A DNA stretch of 64,000 bases, from assembly GCA_911728455.2 (NCBI GenBank), contig OU452221.1:7389047-7453046 (forward strand), in the 5' to 3' direction. Every line of letters begins with the position of its first letter. Positions within the stretch are counted from its first letter, which is position 1. Under the pieces are notes generated by a model, which worked only from the letters and a program-made list of their open reading frames with translations, was not told the DNA's origin and made no database searches. The DNA is from Marthasterias glacialis. Taxonomy: Eukaryota; Echinodermata; Asteroidea; Forcipulatida; Asteriidae. A program made the position numbers and the translations under genes. Of the stretch, positions 1-12,900 are shown one piece after another.

Positions 1-561
1 ACACAAGGGGGCAGCAGACATCTAGTCCCAATCTCGCCATTCCATTCAACACCGTTTATTTGCACAAATTCACAGTATACCATACACTACACATTGGTGC
101 AGCCATCTTATTTTTTCTCAATCAAATAAATGTAACCAAACTGAGGCTGGTAGGGCAAAAATAGTCTGGTGCAATTTTGGAGTACGAGAATCAGTATTCA
201 TCATAACTATAGCATACAGGAACCATGAAAATGATCACAAACCTATAAACGAATGGCCCTTAAAAGCAGAAACTGTTCACAATCCACGACATATTTACCG
301 TCACCGTGTCGTCAGTTCAGCAATACAATGTCCTTATTACATCTTGTATGAATTTCTTAAAACTGGTTTACCATATTTTGCAGTGCCTGGTAAATTGAGT
401 TCATCAATAATGTATGTTCCCAGAAGTATGTGTTTGGTGAACATAAACATGAATTTTGTAAGGAAAACATTTATCAGATGTATCTGGGTATTTTTTTCTG
501 ATGTATAGCCATCATAGATTTAAGGCCCTTTTTAATTATTAAAAAAATATGAAATTGCAAA

Positions 562-704
562 TAACTCTTTCACTACGGCGCGCCGCTCACAGCGGCTCGG
601 TAAATTAGTTCATTCGCCGGAGAGCTGCTGCCAACGGCTCAAAATAAACAAAATATTAAACAATTCTGTCACAGCTGTACTTTTATTCCGTAGTGAAAGA
701 GTTA
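562..704. mobile_element. MITE with perfect 17-bp terminal inverted repeats
   Basis: Left end TAACTCTTTCACTACGG (562-578), right end its exact complement (688-704). The interior is unusually GC-rich (GGCGCGCCGCTCACAGCGGC). No coding capacity. It lies in the intron left of exon 34. Confidence 0.85.
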
Positions 705-799
705 AGGACCATATAACACTGACCCGACACAATAGTTTTGAAAGTACTCTGCTCTCAACTATTCCCAAAGTTAGTCAGGACAATCTGACGAGCCTATAC

Positions 800-913
800 C
801 TTTTCCTTTTGCAGGAGAGTGTCGTGTGAGTTCTGACGCGTGTTTCTACTGTCTAAGTCTCGCTGAAGGGATGCAAGCTGGTTACTGCGTTCCATGAGGG
901 AGGTACTGGCTAC
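800..913 (-). CDS. ANKRD26: ANKRD26 exon 34 (last exon in window)
   Basis: Residues 1755-1792, STSLMERSNQLASLQRDLDS then NSHDTLLQKEK. Acceptor GCTTCAG, donor GTATAG, phase 0. The message continues beyond the left edge. Confidence 0.86.
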
Positions 914-3900
914 CTGAAGCTGTTATTGCCACCCAGCAGGTTAAGGATACAGAGGGGGAACGGGCAAGCGATGAGAATAAAAACAAAAGATGAATGGTGA
1001 GACCAACCCAACAGATGATGGCAAGATGCAGACACGGGCATAAGCAAGAAGAAAGCAACACCGATTTTAAGACACTAGAGGGCAGCAGACATACCAAGTC
1101 AAATTTCCATTGCCTAAGTAAGCCAGGGTTTGTAAATATTTTTGAAAACTGGATTTTACCAGTTTCATAAAATTCCTGCTTACTATAGCAGAAAAACATT
1201 CGTAAGCAAAAGTGTATTTCATAAATGATCAAAAAGATTTGACAGCGTGTGTGCTTGTTTACAATGGATTTGCAATGTCCCGTCGCTCATCTGCTTACAA
1301 CAACCGCTGGCAAGCTAGGGTGCCTCTGGATTTGCTTACTGTTAGTAGTGTTTATGATATAGAAACTGTACTTAGGAGCGCTACGAAAGCATTAAACATC
1401 TGCTTACAGGCTTTATAAAATTAGACCCAGGTATGGTTGCTGCCAACTTGTGTCTCAAAATGATCCCATTAGACAGAAAGAAATCAACACAAAATCAAGC
1501 ATTCTCTTTATAAGGTCAAAAGACAATTTCTCTCTTGTTAACATTGAGCCAAATCCGCCTATAGCGACAAGGGGGATACAGCCCAAAGAAAGGAGAAAAT
1601 GGGGGAGACGACACTTTTGAAGAAAGCTTTTGGCAACACTTAAATTTGATCAAAGGTTGGGGTTGGGTAAACAAGGCCTAGAATTTCACTTTTGAGAGGG
1701 CAAGGCCATTTTCATTTTTCAAAGGGCACTTTCATTGAAAAAATCTTAAAGTCTATGGAAAACTTTTAAAGGGGCACCAAGGCCAAGACCAGGGCAACAG
1801 AGACCTCTGTGTAATTCCAGGCTTGAGTAAACCGTATATGGTGCTAACTATCATGAAAACTGTTAACATTGTGATAGCAAATATAAGAGTGACACTGTAC
1901 AAAGACCGCCACAATCCAGGCAAGAAACCCTTTTTTTAGATGATATTGCAGAAAATAGTCACCCTTTAGAGACCATAGCAGCCAATTGCGGCTTGCACCA
2001 AAATGCCCGTTGCGGCCGTAAAATGGCCACAAGATTTGACACTACTTCCACTCAACCAAACATGTCTAAGTAAAGGTCATGATCTACATACAGGGCCTAA
2101 TTTCATGGAGCTGCTTTTAAGCAAAAATTACCGCTTAGCAATTTCCTGCTAAGCAAAAATGAGCAGGATACCAGTCATTGATGGTACATTTGAAATGGTA
2201 CATGTTAAATGGTATTTTGACTGGTAACCTTATTCTGGTATGCATAACTTTGTTGTGCTTAGCTACTGTTTGTGCTTGAGCAGCTCTATGTAATTGGGAC
2301 CTGTATTAATGTTTTTCAATGTTTCCCATGTTAGCGTACACTAGTATCTAAATTTCTAAAACAAAACCCAAAAACTAATCGTATAATTTTCCAGATGCTT
2401 TTACTGGAAAACCTTTGCCATGGTGATGATTGCTAAGAAATGAATGGTATAGAAAGGATTAAAAAGTAATTATGGATGCATGATGTGATCTGTTCCCAAT
2501 TATAGAGCTGTTTAAGCACAGCAATTTCCTTAGCACAAATCAGTTTAGCCAAAACGGTTACCAGCCAAAATACCATGTCATATGCACAGTTTGTGAGTGT
2601 TTCCCTGCTTATTTTAGCTAAGCAGATTTTTTTTTTTATGAAACTGGGCCCTGGATCCAATTTCATGGAGCTTTATAAGCAGAAAATTTTGCTTAGCAAT
2701 TTTCTGTTCAGCAAAAAATTAGCAGGATACCAATACAAGATGGTGCATATGACATGGTATTTTGGCTGGTAAGGTTGGTCTGGTAAGTATAATTTTGTTT
2801 TGCTTAGCTACATTTTGTGCTTAAGCAGCTCTATGAAATGAGGCCCTGGTTATAAAACAAAACTGAAGATTATTTGATGGAAAAAATGATCGTGGTAAAC
2901 TTGCCTCCTTCTCCAGAGTCCGGAGTCTGCTTTCTGCAGTCGTGTACTTTTTCGTTGTAGCCTAAATAAAAAAACAACAGTACAACTCAGATCATGAAAT
3001 ACTTCTTTGCTCGCTGTCCCCCCATATCAATAGTTCCTGGGGTCTGCGGGCTTTCTCTCATGCCAGTCCTACCCTTTGGAACACTCTGCCACAAGAATAC
3101 GTAGCATCCTCCACTTCTGCCTTCAAAACCTTGTTGAAAACCCATCTGATTGCTCGATACTTCACCGATTGTTCTTAATTGTGTTGTTTCTTTGTATTTT
3201 TTTGTTAAGCACCCCAAGCGTCTTTCCGCGGATTCTGGTGCTCTACAAATGTCCTGTATTATTATCATTATTACTAGTAACTAGTGACAACTGTTTTAAA
3301 GTATCACTATAATAGTATCCTGAACAAAAATACTCAAATTTGGGAGGGCAATCAGATTTGAGATACTCATAAATCCGACATTTTCGGGAAATATTTCAGC
3401 TCTCAACGTCCAAAAAAAGGTCCGCTTGTTCATTCTCTCATACACGCCTTCCATGCGTACGCGTACCTAGTCTGTTGACGCAGGACGGTTGTGCGTATTT
3501 CGTTCGTATGTTTAGTGCTGAGTGGTCAGTGTGCGGTGACGCGTGAACACACACTGATTTATGAGGAATATCTGGTGTCCAAAACCCACCGCCAAAATTT
3601 CAATGCAACCATGGAATGTTAATCTGGTGAGATTAGTAGCTTCTTACAGGTAAGATTAGATTTATAGAGTTCTGAAATTTTTCCGCCCCAGAAACAGGCC
3701 CTCACACATGTCACAGCTAGGAATCTGTGTATCTGTGCACAGAGGAAGAGTCCTACATACAGCTAGTGTAAGGGTAAGTAAAAAAAAATCATCATTCGCC
3801 ATCTCCGCTGCAATTATTACACTACAACAAAACACTGTAATATAAAATAGAAACTTGTAGTTTCAAATGAGTATCCTTACCTGTGAAGTATCTCGCAGTG

Positions 3901-6900
3901 AAATAATCTCAGCTTCCAGCTTGTCCCTACTCAAGCTCCACTCATCTCTCTCCCTCTGCAGCAAACTGATCATTCACGATTGGAAACAAACAAAAAAACA
4001 GGTCTGTAATAATACCATCGACACATCTCCCAAGACGGCTGCCGATAATTGTTATTCATTGTCCACGAGGTAATGACAGTATGGGCTTGAGTAGCAACGT
4101 GGGGGGAGGTGGGAATATGCAAGTTTTTGAAAATGATAACGTTTAAAATGCTGACTTTCTACATGCAGTGAATTTTTTTTCTGTACTGTGTGAAATACCT
4201 TGAAATTGGTCAACTTATCTCCTTGTGTTAGGCTGGATGGAACAACCCTAACGTTTTGATCCGTATGCCCCATGTCTATGCTTCATATCATACCCAATGG
4301 AAATAATTATAAGTTATAAGACATTTGTAAGCACAATCACACTATAGTATTTGAGGTGGTAATTTAAGAGGTTTGCAAGAAGACCTTGAAGACTGTTTAT
4401 CAGATATCCAATTACTAATTGCAAAATTAATTTACATAACTGGTCAGTAACCCAGAGGCTTCAGGGTATTGTGTTATAATGTGAAACATGAAACCACTTT
4501 GTGCAATGATGTGTGAATTGAAATGCATTTAAAGATACTGCTGTGAACAAAGCTAACAAAAAGGATTTATTTTTTTGTTTCGTTTTAAATTGCTTTCAAT
4601 ATCCTTTAATTGGGCTGCGTTGTGTGCCCGGTAAAAGGACGTAAGGGAAAGTTCCCAGTAAAAGGACGTAAGCAGTTTATGTTAAAGTTCGTGTTTCAGG
4701 AATTATGTCTTCAGGGTAATTCTAGCAAAAAAACTAAAAAAAATGTCATATTTTTCATGTCAGGAGCCATTTTGTTGCTTACGTCCTTTTGTTACTGGGA
4801 CGAACTACTTTATATTCCCGGTAAAAGGGAGTAAGGCCTTACGCCCTTTTACCGGGCACACGACGTTACATTCCACTCTTTACATCGTTTAATTTCATAG
4901 ATTGATTTCACAGGCAATAAAAAAAAGTTACAAAATAAAAATATTTACACAGAAAAGTGATTAGAAGGTAGCACACCTGTTGGATTACAAAAAAGAGTAA
5001 ACTGGGGCTGTATCCCATATGGTTGTTGCGGCTACCATTTGGTGCTCGATATGTGACAGGGTGTACCCTTTTGCTATTGTGTCTTCATTGTATTCTGGAA
5101 ATCTCTGGAATTCTTTTGAGGATTTTAGGGGGGTGCTTCTGTACAAGAGGGGAAGAGTGTGTTAGAGAATGGGAACATTTGGGGGGGGGGGCCTCCCTCT
5201 GCCACATATCGGGCATGGTATAACGGCTACGGCTACGGCTACAACTGTTGCTAAGGGTGTTGATGAAACAGGTGTAAGGGGAGTGCGAGTGGTTAACAGG
5301 GGTGTGCAGAAAAACAGTTATGTACTTGAAGACGATCAAAGCATACTGATCAGAACGTCGAGTTGTAACCGGTTCTTTTCAGAACCATCCCAACTCAAAA
5401 GAGATAAGAACTAGCTACATGATGTCTACCACAAACCTTACTGTATATTGTATCTCCACCATGCAAAGTTTTAAATCCTAGTTATGTACTTACCGTTCTA
5501 GTTCTGCCCTCGCCTGTTGGGCTTTCTCCAGTTCTTGAGATGTGGACTTGAGTCTCCTGTCTACAGAGTCCAGCTGAAGGTGGCAAGAGTTTATCATTAC
5601 AATCACATATTTAATCACTTACTTTTCATTTGAGTGTAGCATTTCATTTCCTGTAACTTCTTCAAAATATATTCATCTAAAGAATGTTATGAATACTTTA
5701 TTTTTAATTACTGGAAATACTTGTTCTGGTAAATGTTCACCCTTGAAAGTCTGAAAAACTCTGTTCCCCTGACATTTTGGTATAATTGCTTGATAACGTA
5801 TTTATATAAGGAATCTTTAGAAGTGTCATTTGGGCCTCTGATAAAAACTGATAAAAACACAATTGAAAAAAAGCTATGTTATACATGTGGATCCCAAATT
5901 TGTGAAACCTGCATAATCAGTCATTTATATGTTATTTAAAACCACAAAGGATGAGCTTGAATGGTCAGACAGTGGGAGGGTTGACTGTGTACTGTGTAGA
6001 TACATTCACCACATGATATCATATTGCAGGCCGGCATAGTTTATGGATCATTCAAAACCAGTCGATGATGATGAATGGTCAGATAGTAGGAGGGTTGACT
6101 GTAAACTGTGTAGATGCATTCACCACATGATATCATATTGTAGGCTAGCATAGTTTATCGATCATTCAAAACCATTCGATGATGATGAATGGTCGAAGAG
6201 TAGGAGGGTTGGCTGTAAACTGTGTAGATGCATTCACCACATATCATATTGCAGGCTGGCACAGTTTATATATCATTCAAACACACATTGGATGATATTT
6301 ATTGGTCAGTCAGTAGAACCATGGAGCAGTAATTACTCCATGGTTAGGAGGGTTGACTGTGTACTATGTAGATTCATTCAACACATGATACCCAGCAGGC
6401 TGGCACATTTGATCTATCATTCAAAAACCTCAGTCGATGATTGAAGGGTTCATAAGTTCCTGTTATTGTCATTATTTTTTACGAAGAAGAAAACAACACC
6501 GTAACTTGGATTGATGACATTTTCTACCTTAGTCTGAAGCTTGTCCGATTTATTCATCTCTTTTTCCACGCTGCCATGTAGCATAGCATTCTCAGTCTTG
6601 ACAGCCATGAGTTGGGAATTGAAGGCCATGGTAGCATGAGCCAAGGCTTCTTCACTCACTCTCTGAATAAACAACAAAATGAACGAGCAACTTATTTCAG
6701 TAAAGATTGACGATGCAATGCGCCAGACGGTCATGCTACCTGTCTCTAACCCACACAAAAAAAGTCTGAATTCAGAAAACAGTCTGAAATTTCTCATCCT
6801 TGAAATTTCATATCGAGTGCCAACTGCACAGGCTCAGGCCTGTGGGTCCCTGCCGGAGATGGCGAAGTACGGAGTTTGGAGGCAATCGCAGGTGAAGGCC

Positions 6901-9900
6901 AATGGGGCCCGGCGGAGCCCAAATGCCCACCAACTGGAGGGTGTCCAAGGGTCCAGAGTCTGAAAAATGGGAAGCTGGCATCCACCCCACAACCCATCGT
7001 GGGCAGTCGACCCCATGTGAATAATAATTTCCCCAATATGTGACAGGTTAGAGTCAATCACAGCTGTTTACTGGTAAGCAATTTTACTATCGCAGAAAAA
7101 CGTGTGTAAGCAAAAGTGTATTTCATCATCGACCAAAAATATTTTACAGATAGTGCATGGTTGCAACACTCATCTGCTTACAAGAACTGCCGAGAAGTTA
7201 GTGTGCCTTTTGCTTTGCTTACAGTATGCAGAGATTATGAAATGAAAATGGTGCCCAGGACAGGGCCCAATTTCATACAGCTGCTTAAAGCACAAAAGTG
7301 GCTAAGCCCAACAACATTATGATTACCAGCATAAGGTTACCAGCCAAAATATCATGTCACATGTACCATCTGTAACTGGTATCCTGCTCAGTTTTGCTTA
7401 ATAGCAAATTGTTCAGCAATATTTTCTGCTTAAGCACAGCCATGAAATTGGGCCCAGTTTTGTAAGCAGAAAATTTCTGCTTACTGGCTTTATGAAATTG
7501 GTCACCTGGTTATATTTACATAGCTACTGCAGCTGACAGCCTCATCCCATAGCCGAAGCTACAAAATTCTAAACAGTACGAAGTGAAGTCAAGATACGCG
7601 ATAACACTCACAATTTCACTTTTGAGTTCTTCAATCTTGCCGGAGAGTTCCTCATTTTCGGTTGTCAGCATGCCTTGGTCGTCTCGGTGCCTCATCCTCT
7701 GGCGCTCCAACTCAACCTGAGCAGGGAGGAGACAGAGGGTTTTATAAAGGCGTTAGGGTATCAACAGAAATCCTTGAACTTTTAAGAGAAATAATAGAGG
7801 CTTCACTGGGTAATGTAAGAATGTTAAGACCGTAAAATAGAAATTCTACATACTGAAAAGCAGAACTTACAGAACTTTGCATTACCTACTCAACTTTTCG
7901 CCATTTTCTATAGACCATGCAAAACTCCTGGGTATTCCAACACTTTTGGGTACCTTGGGTCCCCACGTACATTGCTTTAATGTGTGAAGCAAACAAAATT
8001 GCGCACAACAGGAGGTCCAAACATTTAAATCGATGCGAGACTTGCAGTCTATTGACATCACATGCAGCTACTATCTGTTATTGGTCTGCCATTTTGGGGA
8101 GTCAAACTATAGACTAATCCAAGCAGCTCGTTCATGGGTGTTTACACCACCACAGCTATGGCTGCCACACGCACGTCAACGCACTGTGAATCCTCCATGC
8201 AAATTGGTACATATGCACGCTGTCGTGCTATTTTCGTGTCGCATGCCTGTGCAGCGACCATAGCTGAGGTAGTGTAAAAACACCATAAACAGCGCTGCTC
8301 GGATGAGTGTATAAGTAAAGAAATGTTCGAACCTTGAATTTGGGATTCTGACTCCCAAAAGGTCGCAACCAAGATTTATCAAGGGTTACGGCATCATATT
8401 AAGCTAAACTACGTCAGAATAATTACAAAGTTATTAAAAGGGTGCATTCTTCATCATCATTTCTGGAGCATGATCAAAACCGACCTCTAAATGACCTTTG
8501 ACCTACCTTGAGTGCATGTAGCTCTGTCTTCAGTCTGTCACTCTGGTTCAATACCACCCTGCGGCTCTCATCGGCAGCCTCTAGACGACTCACAGCCTCC
8601 GCCTGTAATCATCAATCATAATTAAATAAGACTTGAAGGTTTGCATGGTGGGAATACAATAAAGTAAGGATTTGCGGTGACACCGTGTGGTTTATTATCT
8701 CTTTTGAGTATGTGTGGTTCCGAAGGAACCGGTTAACTCAATGTTTCGGACAGTACACTCTTTGTCTGTCGTCAGGAGATCGGGGTGTCTCCTGACGACT
8801 GTCCGAAAAGTTGAGTCAACCGGTTCCTTCAGAACCACATATACTCAAAATAGATATAAACCACATGGTGTCATCGCAAATCCTTACTTTATCAATCATT
8901 ATGCATTTTGTTTCCTAGCATTAACACAGCCACACTTTGAGTTTTTTCTAGGCCCTTTTCCACTGCAAAACTCTTTCTTAAAGTTAATTTACCACAACCA
9001 GGCTGCGATCCAGAAAAAACTGTCTGGTGTCTTTCCAAGAAATAAGCATTAAACTACCACTGTGGCTGAGTATAATAGGAAACCAGACAAAATGGCTACA
9101 GTATGAAATGAACTATTGACTGATTCAAAATGTTGACAGAAACACTACTTTAATAACAATCAATGTTTTAGCAAAAAACAACAAAATACATGTAGCTCTT
9201 ACCTTTTCTGTAAAGAATCTGGAAGTTTCCTATAAAAAAAGACACACGAAAAAACAGGCAGAAAAATTAACTTATGATTGAAAATGTTCATGAAACTTTT
9301 TTTTTGGGGGGGGGATACTCAAACAAAAAGCACTGATCTCACAGTAACAAACATTGAAGATGAATTAAAAACAAAGTCAAGAATCTCTCGCTCTGTGAAT
9401 GCTGTTGACTTGCTGACAACATTCTAGCTAAGACAGCCCCTAAACATTGCGTACCTGATGCAAGACATCTTGAGCATGGAGTTGGTCCTGCACCATTTCC
9501 TCTTGAAGTGCTCTTGCATGCTTCTCATGGAGGAGTTGGGAACGGAATTCATCACGTTCCTCTTCAAGCTACGTGGGCACAAGAACAGGAAGTCAAAATT
9601 GACAGGAGCTGTTTACATGATATTCATAAATACCTAGGACAGTTTATTCATTCTGATTGGTCGAGAGGAGATCAGGTGGCCATCTTTAAACGTGAGATAT
9701 AGACATGGTCAAAGTGTTTAACCATGGACTGTGTCAATTGAGTCAACACAGGGCACTATCAGATGATTGCGCACAGCGTGCAAATTGCACGGCCCAATTT
9801 AAACTGGTAGCCCTATGGAGGTAGATGGTAGCACCCAAATTTGGCTAGTGCAAGTTTGAAACTTGCGTGCACAATTTTGAAACTTGCGCAAGGCCCTCAA

Positions 9901-12900
9901 CATGGATAGAATTTAGAACTTTAACGCAGACTTCGGTCCACGACGTGAGCTGTCACTGTCAGATGTGTTCTCAACTTTTAAAGGGTTTTGGATCCTTTTA
10001 AGAGAAAGGTATTTATGAATGGGAATTAAAGTGTGTTGAATCGGCTTCGTCTCAGTAAAATTATCGAGAACCAGGCCTCACCATGTTTAACCAACTAGTT
10101 GAAAACCTCTTCACCACACTCTTATTCCCTTAATAATACACAATTCTTGTAAAGCACTTTATCTGCGTCTGACAGGCGTCTCAAAGCACTCATTATTTTT
10201 ATGACAGGTATGTTCAGCTATGTTTGAACTATGAGACCCATTCATGTTGCACATTGTATGGGCTTATAAGGTGATGCGGCACAATCTGCAGACCACCACA
10301 CCAGAAGCACTGGGGCAAACACCTTCTCTCAACAATAACTGTGCAAGGTTCTTTACAACGCAGAGACCTACAACTTTACATCCCGTCCAAAAGATGAAGC
10401 AATCACAGTTAAGCGTATTGCTGAAGGACATGAATCCCACTGCCACGACTCAAACTCACACTCTGACAACACAAGAGCTTGAGCCAGGAGCACTAAACTG
10501 CTCGGCCATGACACTCCACCCCCCTGAAGGTGGGCAGGGTTTAGTGGATTGGTCTATTGGATAGCAATTTCAATCAACATTCAATCAAAGCAAAAATATA
10601 GCTTTAAAAAAATACTAAATTAAAACAATAAAGAGAGAGAAGATGAGAGATGTATAGAAACTCATTTTGCTAGTCACCTACCTGTCTGACTAAATTCTGA
10701 GCTGTTCGTACTTCTAAACTAAGATTTCTAGCTCCTAGCTCTGCCTTCTGCTTAGCCTCTATTTCACTGCAATCAGAAGAATTGAAAAGCTCTTTCAATA
10801 GGCATGCATTCCTAAGCTCTTCACATTTCACAAATATCTTGCTTTTATTTCCTGCTATTGACCCAATTCACCAACAATAAATCTTGGTTCTTGCCATTAA
10901 TTTGACTCTCAAAAATGCAGACAATGGGCAGAGAGTAGCCGCATGTTACGTTAGTGCAAGGGGTCAATAAACAAATTGGTAAAAAAGTGTCCTTAAGATA
11001 TTGACCCAATTCACCTGAAGACATCATCACAATAATCTTGGTTGCGCCATTTTGGAAGTCAATTTCTCTGTGTGTCAAGTCCGATTCATACTTCACGAAA
11101 ATGGGAACGCAAAGCGAATTTGACGTAATTCTCCGACATTCACAGCGAATTTTGCAAAAAGTTTAACACATTTCAACTTGAGTGAATTGTTCGTTGCAAA
11201 TTTGTGACGTCAAATCCCCTTCGCTTTTGCATTTGCGTGAATGGACCGATTCCGCGACCCATGTCACGTGACCAGTAGTGAGTATTGAATGTAAACAAAC
11301 ACGATGTCCTCCATAGGAAAGTGCGGTACGGTAAATGATGATTGTTGCATTTTGTTTATTTGATCGAGGCTTGTCTTTCTTGAAATCTGTGAAAAATATT
11401 CCAGAGTTTGTACCAGTGACCTTCGAGTGGCTGAATAAAGACAGTAAGGACAGTTCCAGCAGGTCTTGCAAACTCTACAAGGAACGTATATGTTCACGAT
11501 ATGGTAGTACTAGTTGCACGACGGAACGTTTGGGCCAGACAACCGCGATCACACACTTTTCACCACAAGAATTCACAATTCTGAAGCTGAAATTAGCCAA
11601 AGAAAAGGCTTTCCAAAACTGTGTGATTCTCTTGTCTATTTGAAATTCCGCAAGGCTAGGTATAAATGCTCACTTTTCCAACGTTCTTTACCCTTTTTAT
11701 AGTGATTTAGGCCTACATTACAAACAAAGTAACAGGTGGGTGGCTACACAGTCGTCCGACGCCGGTAGTGCATAACTCAAAATAAACCTCTTTTGTAGTA
11801 GAATACCGGTAGTTCATGAAACAGTAATGTGATAAAAATCAATGTCATAATATACAAATTTAATAAAAGGGCTTAGTAACTGCACTATTTTTACCAAAAG
11901 CTGACTGTTGGTGTGACTCTTTCGGTCACAGCATGTATTTGCATGTAGTTTGCCATCAGCTCAGATGACGTAGTACCAACTACAGGTCACGTGATGACAT
12001 GTAAACATTGGTCGCGCAATTGGTCTACTATAAACCTGGTTTTATACAGTGTGGTGCGCATTGTAGGCAAACCGGGGTTTACACGTATACCTATTGACTT
12101 CCAAAATGGTAAGCGTGGAAGTCGCCACATGTGAGGTCTGTGCAAGGGATCAATAGTGACATGAAAAAAAATATCACAGACCGATTCTCATCCCTCTGTG
12201 CTCATTGAGTATACACTTCTTAAAAACAAGGGCGTGGGGAATAAATACAATGAAGCTGAAATCAACCATTCCTTTTTCCAATCCAAGAATTATAGCATAG
12301 ATTAATATTACTTAGATATTTATATTAGATACATTTTGTTTATACTTACTGTGCATAGAGATTTTCTTTGCGGATGAGTTGTTCCTTAGTCTTGTCCAGA
12401 AGGACCTCAGCATTGTTCCTCTTCTCAATCTCCTGGCTCATCTCATGTCTGCAACAAGAAAGAAAAGAAACGCAAAAGAGTATATATTTATTCATTTATT
12501 TATTATTCATAAATACCTGGGACAGTTTATCCATTCTGATTGGTCGAGAGGAGATCACATGGCCATGTTTAATCATGCGGTAGGGACAATGTACAAAGTG
12601 TTTAAACATGGACTGAGGAAAATGAGTCAAAAGAGGGCACAAATTGCACGGCCCAATTTGATTTGGGAGCCCCATAGAGGTAGATGGTAGCTTGCAAATT
12701 TGGCTCGCGCAACAAAATAACAGGCGGGTGGCTACATAGTCGTCCGACGCCAGTAGTGCATAACTCAAAATAAACCTCTTTTGAAGAAGACTACTGGTAG
12801 TTTATGAAACAGTAATGTGATTAATATCAATGTCACAACATACAACTTTAATCAAATGGCTTAGTAACTGTGTCATTATTACCAAAAGCCGACTTTTGGT

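Noticed and set aside
2990-3278. A protein-coding exon on the plus strand
   Set aside because: The LRAFSHASPTLWNTLP segment is a retrotransposon C-terminus followed by a simple-repeat tail.
5371-5386. A histone gene
   Set aside because: Only the 3' stem-loop and downstream element are present; no histone coding sequence lies upstream on either strand.
5959-6447. CRISPR array
   Set aside because: Units of 114 bp are repeated along their whole length with no unique spacers, and the genome is eukaryotic.
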